The notes under the pieces are model-generated. The model was not told the DNA's origin. It was given only the letters and a program-made list of their open reading frames with translations, and searched no databases. From Verrucomicrobiaceae bacterium UBA2429 (GTDB lineage: Bacteria; Verrucomicrobiota; Verrucomicrobiia; Verrucomicrobiales; Verrucomicrobiaceae), in assembly GCA_002343505.1 (NCBI GenBank), contig DDQZ01000078.1, positions 727 to 64,726 on the forward strand: a DNA stretch of 64,000 nt, given 5' to 3'. Shown here piece after piece: positions 51,540 to 59,011 of the stretch. Each line of letters begins with the position of its first letter. Position 1 is the stretch's first letter. A program made the position numbers and the translations under genes.

Positions 51540-52760
51540 ATGCGCTGGCTCCAAACCCTGCACGAACAATGGATGACCGCCCGGAAACGACGGGTGGCGT
51601 CATCGGTGCGGGCGTTTCGCCGGGATTGGGAAACGCTGCTCGATGATGCAGGCCTCACCTCCGCGGAAGAACGTCAGGCAGCCCAGCGGGATGCCGAAAA
51701 GCTGCCGCTGAAACTCATCCCCTTCCGCCACAAGCCGCGATTCATCGACAAAATCGAAGTCCCCCTCGAATCCGAAGCCTGGCTCCATGCCCAATTTGGC
51801 TCCCAAACCGGCGCGGAAGCTCAACAAGCCGCTTTGGCCGTGGTGGAGCGTTTTGCGGCCAAAAGCCATCCGCTGCTTCCCGAAGCTTGGAACGCTCTTT
51901 TGAGCCGTTTGAAGGCCGAGTTTGCCCTTCCGCATGCCGTGGAGCCTTTTCGATGGCGCGAGGCGAATCGCGTCGAAGAACTCTTGAAGCTGCTGTTCGA
52001 CCTCACCACACGCGAATGGCCCGAAGGCACGCTGATCCGCGATGCGAGCACGCAAATCGGCCGCGACTCGAAATACCTCGAAGCCCAGCAAAGCTTCATC
52101 GAGCGGGCGCTGGAGTTGCTGGTCGGCCGCGAGACGCCGCTGGAGGCGCTTGGCATTCAGACAAGCAATAGCGTGCTGCATTACAGCGGCCCGCTCGTGC
52201 TGCACTTCGCTGATCACAGCAAGCCGCTCGACTTGCGTTTCGAGTCCACGCTCTCCGTCGCCGAGCTGGAGCGTGCCACGCACCTCACTACGACCGCGCA
52301 AAGGCTCCTCACCGTCGAGAATCGCAAAACCACCTTTCTCCAGCTCACGCGTGCCGATGCGATCCGCAGCACGCTGATCGTCGCCACCTCGTTCCCCACG
52401 CAGGCCGTGCGTCTCCTCCTGCAAAAACTGCAGCCCAACCTCCCCCATCATCACTTTGGCGACACCGATCCCGCCGGCTGGGACATCCTCCGCAAACTCC
52501 GCGAGGTCTCCGGCCGCACCGTGCATCCCTTCCACATGCACTGGCGTCCCCAAGCCAACGCCTCACCCCTCACCCGGCGCGACTATCTGATTCTCACACG
52601 CCTCTTTTCCAACCCTTCAATGGCTGATTGCCGCGCCGCGTTCGAGGACATGAACGCTGCGGGAACAAAAGGCGATTATGAGCAGGAGACCCACGGTCCG
52701 CCGGAGCTGGAAGCGTGGCCGTTTTACCACGCGCTTGACCGTGGCGGGCAAACGCTTTAG
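51540..52760 (+). CDS. jetD: Wadjet system nuclease JetD (Toprim/TopoVI-A-like)
   Basis: DUF3322/DUF2220 endonuclease of 406 residues that makes the double-strand cut in the trapped plasmid. N-terminal DUF3322-like region (about 20-240) includes RFIDKIEVPLESEAWL. The Toprim-like C-terminal region keeps E260 (LLTVENRKT) and the D308-x-D310 motif in HFGDTDPAGWDILRKL, which bind metal. It follows the palindromic element rather than lying directly behind jetC. The stop is 11 bases before fabI, which is probably the next resident gene. Confidence 0.9.
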   Translation: MRWLQTLHEQWMTARKRRVASSVRAFRRDWETLLDDAGLTSAEERQAAQRDAEKLPLKLIPFRHKPRFIDKIEVPLESEAWLHAQFGSQTGAEAQQAALAVVERFAAKSHPLLPEAWNALLSRLKAEFALPHAVEPFRWREANRVEELLKLLFDLTTREWPEGTLIRDASTQIGRDSKYLEAQQSFIERALELLVGRETPLEALGIQTSNSVLHYSGPLVLHFADHSKPLDLRFESTLSVAELERATHLTTTAQRLLTVENRKTTFLQLTRADAIRSTLIVATSFPTQAVRLLLQKLQPNLPHHHFGDTDPAGWDILRKLREVSGRTVHPFHMHWRPQANASPLTRRDYLILTRLFSNPSMADCRAAFEDMNAAGTKGDYEQETHGPPELEAWPFYHALDRGGQTL

Positions 52761-52771
52761 AGCAGCAGGCC

Positions 52772-53548
52772 ATGAACGCCAAACCTCTCGAAGGAAAGAC
52801 CGGTCTCGTTTTCGGAGTCGCCAACAAGCGCAGCATCGCCTGGGCCATCGCCCAGGCATGGGCGGAGGCAGGCGCCAAGCTCATTTTCAATTACCAGGGC
52901 GAGCGCCTGAAGGACAACGTCGAGGAACTGGCCGGCACCTTCGGCACGGACACACCGCTCTTTCCCTGCGATGTCTCCAAGGACGAGGAAGTGGACGCCT
53001 TTTTCGACAAAGTCGCCGCCATCACGCCGAAGGTGGACCTGCTCCTGCACAGCGTGGCCTTTGCCCCGAAGGAAGCGCTGGAGGGCGATTTCCTCAGCAC
53101 CAGTCGCGAGGCCTACCTTACAGCGCACAACATCAGCGCCTACTCCCTCGTCCACCTCGCCCGCAAGGCCGCGCCGCTCATGACGGACGGCGGCAGCATC
53201 ATCGCCATGAGTTACTACGGCGCGGAAAAAGTGGTGCCGCACTACAACGTGATGGGCGTGGCCAAAGCCAGCCTCGAGGCCAGCACCCGCTACCTGGCCT
53301 ATGACCTGGGCAAAAAGAAAATTCGCGTGAACTGCATCAGCGCCGGCCCGGTGAACACCCTGGCCGCGCGCGGCATCGCCGGCTTCGGCTCCATGCTCAA
53401 GCACTACGATGAGCACGCCCCCCTTGGCCGCTCCTGCGAGCCGAAGGAGCTGGGCGCCACCGGTGTCTTCCTCGCCAGCGAGGGCGCGGCCTCCATCACC
53501 GGCCAGGTGATCTATGTGGACGGCGGCTACCAGATCATGGGCATGTGA
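52772..53548 (+). CDS. fabI: Enoyl-[acyl-carrier-protein] reductase (NADH)
   Basis: Last step of each fatty-acid elongation cycle. The 258-residue short-chain dehydrogenase has the FabI-type nucleotide motif GVANKRSIAWAIAQ (about 15-28) and catalytic residues in SYYGAEKVVPHYNVMGVAK: Y158 and K165 with the FabI spacing Y-x6-K, and Y148 as the substrate Tyr. The C-terminus GQVIYVDGGYQIMGM is diagnostic. Triclosan-type inhibitors normally bind this enzyme. It is close behind jetD (11 bases). Confidence 0.96.
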   Translation: MNAKPLEGKTGLVFGVANKRSIAWAIAQAWAEAGAKLIFNYQGERLKDNVEELAGTFGTDTPLFPCDVSKDEEVDAFFDKVAAITPKVDLLLHSVAFAPKEALEGDFLSTSREAYLTAHNISAYSLVHLARKAAPLMTDGGSIIAMSYYGAEKVVPHYNVMGVAKASLEASTRYLAYDLGKKKIRVNCISAGPVNTLAARGIAGFGSMLKHYDEHAPLGRSCEPKELGATGVFLASEGAASITGQVIYVDGGYQIMGM

Positions 53549-53600
53549 AGGCGTGAGGCTTTTGATGCCAGTCGTCGCCACAAATCCTGAGATCAGCGGT

Positions 53601-53650
53601 TGGAGTCATGGAGTGCTGGAGCATTGAAAATCCATCACTCCACAATTCCA
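53601..53650. repeat. Weak palindrome related to the ggagt repeat family
   Basis: tggagtcatggagtgctgga (53601-53620) and the inverse of 53631-53650 match at 16 of 20 positions. It is built of the same ggagt/atcactcc units as the element at 35285-35352 and lies in the fabI-permease gap. Confidence 0.45.
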
Positions 53651-53683
53651 GGCATGGATTCACAAATCGTGACAACCCGCGGT

Positions 53684-55006
53684 TTAAAGCGCCTTCGCCG
53701 TCATTCCGTTCTTCGCTGACACAGCGTAAACCAGCAGGCCCGAGACCATGATGCCGAGACCGGCCAGGGATTCCCATGTACGCTCTTTGAGCACATAAAC
53801 AAGCATCCACAGGCTGATGCCCATGAAGATCAACGGAGTCAGCGGATAGCCCCAGCAGCGCACCGGCCTGTGCAGGCCGGGCTGAGTGCGGCGCAGAACC
53901 ATGACACCGAGCACCGTCAGAAAGGAGCATAGCTGGATGCTGAACTGCACGCAGGTCAGCACTTTCTCAAAAGTCGAGGTCATCAGCAGCGCGGCGACGA
54001 TGAGCGTCTGCAGGGCGAGCGCCACCTGCGGCGTGCCGCGCCTGTCCACACGCGCCAGCGGCGCCAGCAGGCGCGCGTCCTGGCCCATCGTCATGGCCAC
54101 GCGCGGACCCACCCAGGTCATGGCGCTCACACTGGAGACCAGGCCCAGGCAGATCAGCCCGCTCATCAGTCTGCCGCCGGATTCGCCGAAAAGATGGCCG
54201 GCCGCCACATGCCCCACCTCCACCCTGCCCTCCAGCTCGTCCATGGGAGCGGCATGAAGAAAGACGGTGTTCAGCGCCAGATACAGCCCAGTGACAAGCA
54301 GGGTGCCGAGCGCGATGGAGAGCGGCACATTCCGGCGCGGCTCGCGGATGTCGCCCACGATGTAGGTGGTGGCGTTCCAGCCCGCGTAGGCATACATCAC
54401 ATACACGAGGCTGACGGCAAAAGGCGTGCTGGTCACCAGCGCCCAGTCCTCCGCCGCCGGAGTGAAGCGCGCGCCGTGCCCCTCTCCGAGAGCGGCGCCC
54501 GCCCCGATGAAGACGAGAATGAGCGCCACCTTCATCCAGGTGGCCGCGTTTTGAAACCGCGCCGCCGTGTGAATGCCCGCCGAATGCACCACCGCCACCA
54601 CCAGCACCATGAAGACTGACAACACCGTGGCGGACGCTCCGGGCACGACACCGCCGAAGTATTTGCCAAACGCCATGGCCGCCAGGGCGATGGGCGCGGC
54701 GAAACCCACCGTGAACGAAATCCACCCCGCCATGAAACCCGCCGCCGGATGGAATATCCTGGCCAGAAAATGATACTCCCCTCCCGATCTCGGCATGGCG
54801 GCCGCCAGCTCGCCATAAGCCAGCGCTCCGCAAAAAGCGCACAGCCCGCCCACCGCCCACAGCACCAGCAGGGCGAAGCCGGACGGCAGTCCTCCGACCT
54901 GGAAGCCGAGGCTGGTGAAAACACCGGTGCCCACCATGTTCGCCACCACGACGGCGACTGCGGTGGAGAGGGAAATGCCGGCGGGCTTCGAATCGGGAGT
55001 GCTCAC
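53684..55006 (-). CDS. Amino acid permease (APC family)
   Basis: A 440-residue membrane transporter with about 12 TM helices. The first helix contains AVVVANMVGTGVFTSLGF, the APC substrate-binding unwound segment, then SGGEYHFLARIFHPAAGFMAGW. Further family motifs are YAYAGWNATTYIVGDIREP and TPQVALALQTL. Start is assigned to GTG 55006, which gives MSTPDSKPAGISLST; the frame continues upstream into the sulfatase 3' end without similarity. The transported amino acid cannot be told from sequence. Confidence 0.87.
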   Translation of the reverse strand: MSTPDSKPAGISLSTAVAVVVANMVGTGVFTSLGFQVGGLPSGFALLVLWAVGGLCAFCGALAYGELAAAMPRSGGEYHFLARIFHPAAGFMAGWISFTVGFAAPIALAAMAFGKYFGGVVPGASATVLSVFMVLVVAVVHSAGIHTAARFQNAATWMKVALILVFIGAGAALGEGHGARFTPAAEDWALVTSTPFAVSLVYVMYAYAGWNATTYIVGDIREPRRNVPLSIALGTLLVTGLYLALNTVFLHAAPMDELEGRVEVGHVAAGHLFGESGGRLMSGLICLGLVSSVSAMTWVGPRVAMTMGQDARLLAPLARVDRRGTPQVALALQTLIVAALLMTSTFEKVLTCVQFSIQLCSFLTVLGVMVLRRTQPGLHRPVRCWGYPLTPLIFMGISLWMLVYVLKERTWESLAGLGIMVSGLLVYAVSAKNGMTAKAL

Positions 55007-55037
55007 GGCGCGGAGAGTTTCAAAACATGTGCGGGCG

Positions 55038-56465
55038 TCAATTGCGCTTTGCCCGCAGCTCGGTGCGGATTTTGAAGCCGCTCTGGCTGCGCAGGGGGAA
55101 GGGTTCGGGCTTGTCAGGCGGCAGGGAGGCGAGAACCGCCGAGAGCTTTGAACGCGCGGCCGCGATCTCCAGGCGGGAGTCGGATGACAAGTCGTGCTGC
55201 TCGTCAGGATCGGCGTTGGCGTCGAAGAACGAACCCTCGGAGTAGAGCTTGAAGCGGGTGTCGCGCACGACGCGGGTGGTGTGGTATTCGTTGAGGATCC
55301 AGTCGCGATGCGGAGGCGCTTTTTCATCAATCAAAAAGCGGGCAAAGGAGCGCCCGTCGGGCAGGCGGGCGGCATCCAGGGGCACGCCGGCGAGTTCGCA
55401 AAAGGTGGGATAGAGATCGGTGAAGTCGGCCAGAGGCAGCACTCGGCCGCCGGGGATGTGTCTGGGGTTGTTGGCGATGAGCGCGACGTTCCCGCCAGCC
55501 TCGTTCATTTTGTAGAGGCCGCCTTTGACCACGCGCCCGGAGCGGCGGGTGGAGAGGCTTTGCTCGGTGCCGTTGTCACTGGCGACGATGAGGATGGTGT
55601 CATCCCGCAGGCCGAGCTTTTCGAGTTCCTTCACCATGGCGTCCACCTGCATGTCCGCGTAGCGCAGCATGTCGGCGAACATTTCCTCATGCGGGCGGTT
55701 TTCATCGCGGTTCAGCGGCGTGGTGGTGACAGGGTGGGGGTAGGCGTTTCCGTGGGTGAGCACCATGGGGAGGTAGAGCAGAAAAGGCTGGTCCCTGTGC
55801 CGGCGCAGGAAGTCGAAGGCAAACTCCCGCGCCACATCCGGGCCGAATTTGCCGGGATGCCGCTCGCGCTTTCCCTGGCGGAGGAAGACGGGGTCCCAGT
55901 AGCGGCTTTCGATGTTTTGAATGAAGGCCACGGTGTCCTCCACGGACTCGCGCTTCACCGCGTCCCAAAAGGCGGCGGTCTGCTCCGGGGTCATCTTGTC
56001 CTTGTCGAGGCTGCCGGGCCAGGCGAGATGCTCGTCGAAGCCGTGGCGGTCGAGCACGCCGGGCTCGTCGTAGAGGTTGTTCACCTGCCATTTGCCGGCG
56101 AGGCAGGTGGCGAAGCCGGCTTTTTGGAAGAGGCGGGGAAAAAGGATCTCCCGCTCCGGGTCGAGCCCGCCGCCGCTGTAGAGCGCGGCGTCATGATGCA
56201 GGCGGAAGCCGGTGCTGTGCGGGTAGCGGCCGGTGAGCGCGACGATGCGGCTGGGGCCGCAGACGGGGGCGGTGTAGCAGTGCTCCACGCGCACGCCGGT
56301 GGCGGCCAGTTTATCAATCGCCGGAGTCACCCCGGCTTCGCCCCCGTAACAGCCGAACCATTCCTGGCCCACATTATCGAGCAGCATGAAGACGATGTTG
56401 CGCGGGCGGGCTTCGATGAAGCCGGGCAGCAGAACGAGGGCGGCGAGCAGGAAAATGTGTTTCAT
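55038..56465 (-). CDS. Exported S1-family sulfatase
   Basis: A 475-residue sulfatase with signal peptide MKHIFLLAALVLLPGFIEA. The formylglycine motif CGPSR has Cys69, with NIVFMLLDNVG (metal) before it, LAGKWQVNN (K and H/W region) at about 128, and THGNAY and SDNGTEQS later as in S1 enzymes. The substrate is likely a sulfated polysaccharide. It is followed by the permease after 31 bases and is divergent in context from the racemase gene only by orientation of transcription (same strand). Confidence 0.9.
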   Translation of the reverse strand: MKHIFLLAALVLLPGFIEARPRNIVFMLLDNVGQEWFGCYGGEAGVTPAIDKLAATGVRVEHCYTAPVCGPSRIVALTGRYPHSTGFRLHHDAALYSGGGLDPEREILFPRLFQKAGFATCLAGKWQVNNLYDEPGVLDRHGFDEHLAWPGSLDKDKMTPEQTAAFWDAVKRESVEDTVAFIQNIESRYWDPVFLRQGKRERHPGKFGPDVAREFAFDFLRRHRDQPFLLYLPMVLTHGNAYPHPVTTTPLNRDENRPHEEMFADMLRYADMQVDAMVKELEKLGLRDDTILIVASDNGTEQSLSTRRSGRVVKGGLYKMNEAGGNVALIANNPRHIPGGRVLPLADFTDLYPTFCELAGVPLDAARLPDGRSFARFLIDEKAPPHRDWILNEYHTTRVVRDTRFKLYSEGSFFDANADPDEQHDLSSDSRLEIAAARSKLSAVLASLPPDKPEPFPLRSQSGFKIRTELRAKRN

Positions 56466-56501
56466 CAAAGTCGCGGTGTGCGGGATTCTGAAAAGCGTGT
56501 G

Positions 56502-57287
56502 TCAAGGCGCGCCGCGCTGGTATTCGCGGATGGCGGCCAGAGCGAGCACCTCGGTGGCATTGACCACGGGCAGCCGGGTGCGGGAGCTGTCGAAGGCGAG
56601 CGGGATCTCCGTGCAACCGAGCACGATGACCTGCGCACCCTTGCGGGTGACATCGTCCGCCGCGCGCGCGAGCAGGTCCGCCTGGCGGCGTTTGTCACCG
56701 CCGGCCTTGATGCTGTACACGGCATTCATCACGCAGGTTTGCTGGCAAGCGGCGTCAGGATACACGACACGGATGCCGCGCGCTTCGAAGGCCTTCTCAT
56801 AGAGCTTGCTGCGCACGGTGCCGTTCGAGGCCAGCAGGCCCACCACCTTGCAACGCGGGTGCCGCTTTTCCACGGCGTCCACGGTCTCGGTGATCATGTT
56901 CAGCACGGGGACGCGCACGGCCTTCTGCATGTCCGCGTGGTAATAATGAACCGTGTTGCACGGGATGGCGATGAGAGAGGCGCCCATGCGCTCCAGCCGG
57001 CGCACGCCCTCCTGGATGTAGGGCACGATCTCGCGGCTGCCGGACTCGATGCACTTCGTGCGGTCGGGCACCTGCGGGCGGCTGTAAATGACTGTCGGCA
57101 GGTGGTCCTGGTCCTCCTTCGCCGGAGTCAGGCGCACGATCTCGGCGTAGAGATTGGCCGTGGCCTCCGGCCCCATGCCGCCAAAGATGCCCACCATGCG
57201 CTTCGGCGCCACTTTGCACAGGCCGAGTTGCGAGCACGAAATGCCGGAAGTGAAAAGCAGGGCGGCGAGAATGAGGCGGGCGGGCAT
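56502..57287 (-). CDS. Asp/Glu racemase-family protein with exported or lipoprotein N-terminus
   Basis: A 261-residue member of the aspartate/glutamate racemase superfamily. Both catalytic cysteines are present: AIPCNTVHYY (about 103) and VLGCTEIPLA (about 219), with GIFGGMGPEATANLY at the start. Normally cytoplasmic; here the N-terminus MPARLILAALLFTSGISCSQ looks like a lipoprotein signal with a Cys at position 18, so it may sit in the periplasm and work on D-amino acids or peptidoglycan fragments. Alternative: the cleavable region is misread and the enzyme starts later at MVGIFGG. Confidence 0.82.
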   Translation of the reverse strand: MPARLILAALLFTSGISCSQLGLCKVAPKRMVGIFGGMGPEATANLYAEIVRLTPAKEDQDHLPTVIYSRPQVPDRTKCIESGSREIVPYIQEGVRRLERMGASLIAIPCNTVHYYHADMQKAVRVPVLNMITETVDAVEKRHPRCKVVGLLASNGTVRSKLYEKAFEARGIRVVYPDAACQQTCVMNAVYSIKAGGDKRRQADLLARAADDVTRKGAQVIVLGCTEIPLAFDSSRTRLPVVNATEVLALAAIREYQRGAP

Positions 57288-57348
57288 GGGATTGCGGAAT
57301 CTGATTTTCGAGCTTCCAACGAAACGCCCCTTGCCGGGTGAATTGTCA

Positions 57349-58314
57349 GTGGATGCGGGAAAATCCTTTTGCCACGCCACCACCCGCGCCGAACATGCGC
57401 CCGTGGAGTGGAGCATCGAACCCCCGGACAGCGGCCAGCGCCTCGACAAACACCTCGCCGCCAGGCTCGGTGACCTCTCCCGCGCGCGCATTCAGGATCT
57501 CATCCGCGAAGGCCACATCAAACTCAATGACCGGCCCGCCAAAGCCAGCGCCGCGCTCAAAGCCGGGGACGCCGTCCGCGTCGTCATCCCCGAGGTCGCC
57601 CCCGTCGAGATCGTCGCGCAGGACATCCCCCTGGAGGTGCTCTTCGAGGACAAAGACATCCTCGTCCTCAACAAGCCCCCCGGCCTCGTCGTCCACCCCG
57701 CCGCAGGCAACCCCGACGGCACGCTGGTGAACGCCCTCCTGCACCATTGCGATGACCTCAGCGGCATTGGCGGCGAGGCCCGTCCCGGCATAGTTCACCG
57801 GCTCGACAAGGACACCAGCGGCTGCATGGTCGTGGCGAAAAACGACATCGCCCATCGCCGCCTCACCGAGGCCTTCAGCGAGCGCCGCCTCGCCAAAATC
57901 TACCTCGCCGTCATCAACGGCATCCCGCTTGAAAAGCACGGCCGCATTGAAAACCGCATTGGCCGCCACCCTGTGGACCGGAAGCGCATGGCAGTCCTTT
58001 ACGACGGCGCGGGCAAGGAGGCCGTCACCGAATGGGAGCAGCGCTCCGAGCATCAGGGCTGCGCGCTCATCCAGTGCCGTCTGCTCACTGGACGCACACA
58101 CCAGATTCGCGTGCACATGAGGGAATGCCTCGGCCATCCCATCCTTGGCGATCCCATCTACGGCCACCCCTCCCGCCAGCGCGCGCCCGCCGCCCGGCTC
58201 ATGCTGCATGCATGGAAGCTCGCCTTCCAGCATCCCATCCACGACCAGCCGCTGAGTTTCGAGGCGCGCGTGCCGGAGGAGTTCGCCCCCTGGATGCGCC
58301 GGAATGAATCTTGA
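57349..58314 (+). CDS. RluD-type 23S rRNA pseudouridine synthase
   Basis: A 321-residue RluA/RluD family enzyme. An N-terminal S4-like RNA-binding segment (LDKHLAARLGDLSRARIQDLI) is followed by LNKPPGLVVHPAAGN and the catalytic block HRLDKDTSGCMVVAKND with the Asp nucleophile. GRTHQIRVHM and GDPIYGH complete the family signature. The start is uncertain: GTG 57349 and GTG 57403 are both possible, and ATG 57286 overlaps the divergent racemase start. Gene symbol is withheld because RluA/C/D substrate specificity is not clear. Confidence 0.88.
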   Translation: MDAGKSFCHATTRAEHAPVEWSIEPPDSGQRLDKHLAARLGDLSRARIQDLIREGHIKLNDRPAKASAALKAGDAVRVVIPEVAPVEIVAQDIPLEVLFEDKDILVLNKPPGLVVHPAAGNPDGTLVNALLHHCDDLSGIGGEARPGIVHRLDKDTSGCMVVAKNDIAHRRLTEAFSERRLAKIYLAVINGIPLEKHGRIENRIGRHPVDRKRMAVLYDGAGKEAVTEWEQRSEHQGCALIQCRLLTGRTHQIRVHMRECLGHPILGDPIYGHPSRQRAPAARLMLHAWKLAFQHPIHDQPLSFEARVPEEFAPWMRRNES

Positions 58315-58398
58315 CCAAACCCAGCGCTCCGCCACGTTCCATGCCCGGCAGCGGAACTCCCTCCGCCGCCAAGTCCTAACCTCATCCCCACACGAACC

Positions 58399-58839
58399 AT
58401 GAGCCAAATCGTCCCCCTCATCTCCTCCGGCGTCGCCGGTCCTCTCGGCGTCCTGCATTTGCCGCGCCTCTGGCAAAAAGCCTCCCTCGCCGCCGCCGGC
58501 AAGCTGCACCCCGACTACCCCGGCTGCGGCAAAGGCTACGACGGAATGACCCTCGCCGCCCTCGGCATCGCAGAAGCCGATTTCCTCGCCTTCATCCAGA
58601 CCAAACCCACCTACACCCAGTTCGAAGCCTGGGTCAAAGCCTACCCCGGCGTCAAGCTCACCAAGGCCGACATTTACAAGCACAACCAATCCATCACAGG
58701 CTACATCCACGCCGACGACACTCGCGCCGCCATCCTCGCCGCCTGCGGCCTGCCCGATGACGGCTCCGTGAACCCCGGCGCCGTGGACCTCAACAACCTC
58801 GACGACTGGCAGACTTTCTGGGCCGCCGAGATCGCGTAA
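58399..58839 (+). CDS. DUF5069 protein
   Basis: A 146-residue protein of the DUF5069 family, frequent in Verrucomicrobiota. It has LPRLWQKASLAAAGKL near the N-terminus, a central FEAWVKAYPG motif and ends NLDDWQTFWAAEIA. No role is known. A strong terminator follows at 58862-58900. Confidence 0.8.
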   Translation: MSQIVPLISSGVAGPLGVLHLPRLWQKASLAAAGKLHPDYPGCGKGYDGMTLAALGIAEADFLAFIQTKPTYTQFEAWVKAYPGVKLTKADIYKHNQSITGYIHADDTRAAILAACGLPDDGSVNPGAVDLNNLDDWQTFWAAEIA

Positions 58840-58861
58840 AGCCCGCAAACAGTCCACTTCC

Positions 58862-58900
58862 CCGCCTCCGCCGGCCCGCCCGGCGGAGGCGGCTTTTTTT
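58862..58900 (+). terminator. Rho-independent terminator after the DUF5069 gene
   Basis: A perfect 13-bp GC stem (58862-58874 / 58880-58892, loop cccgc) is followed by seven T after one base. Confidence 0.88.
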
Positions 58901-59011
58901 GGGTATTGTTAACGCGCCCCGGCGCGTTGCTTGCTCGGTCCACATCCACCACATGCGGCAAGTTCTCGCAAACATCCTCAACATTCCAACGCAGCACTGG
59001 CGGAGAGTCGC

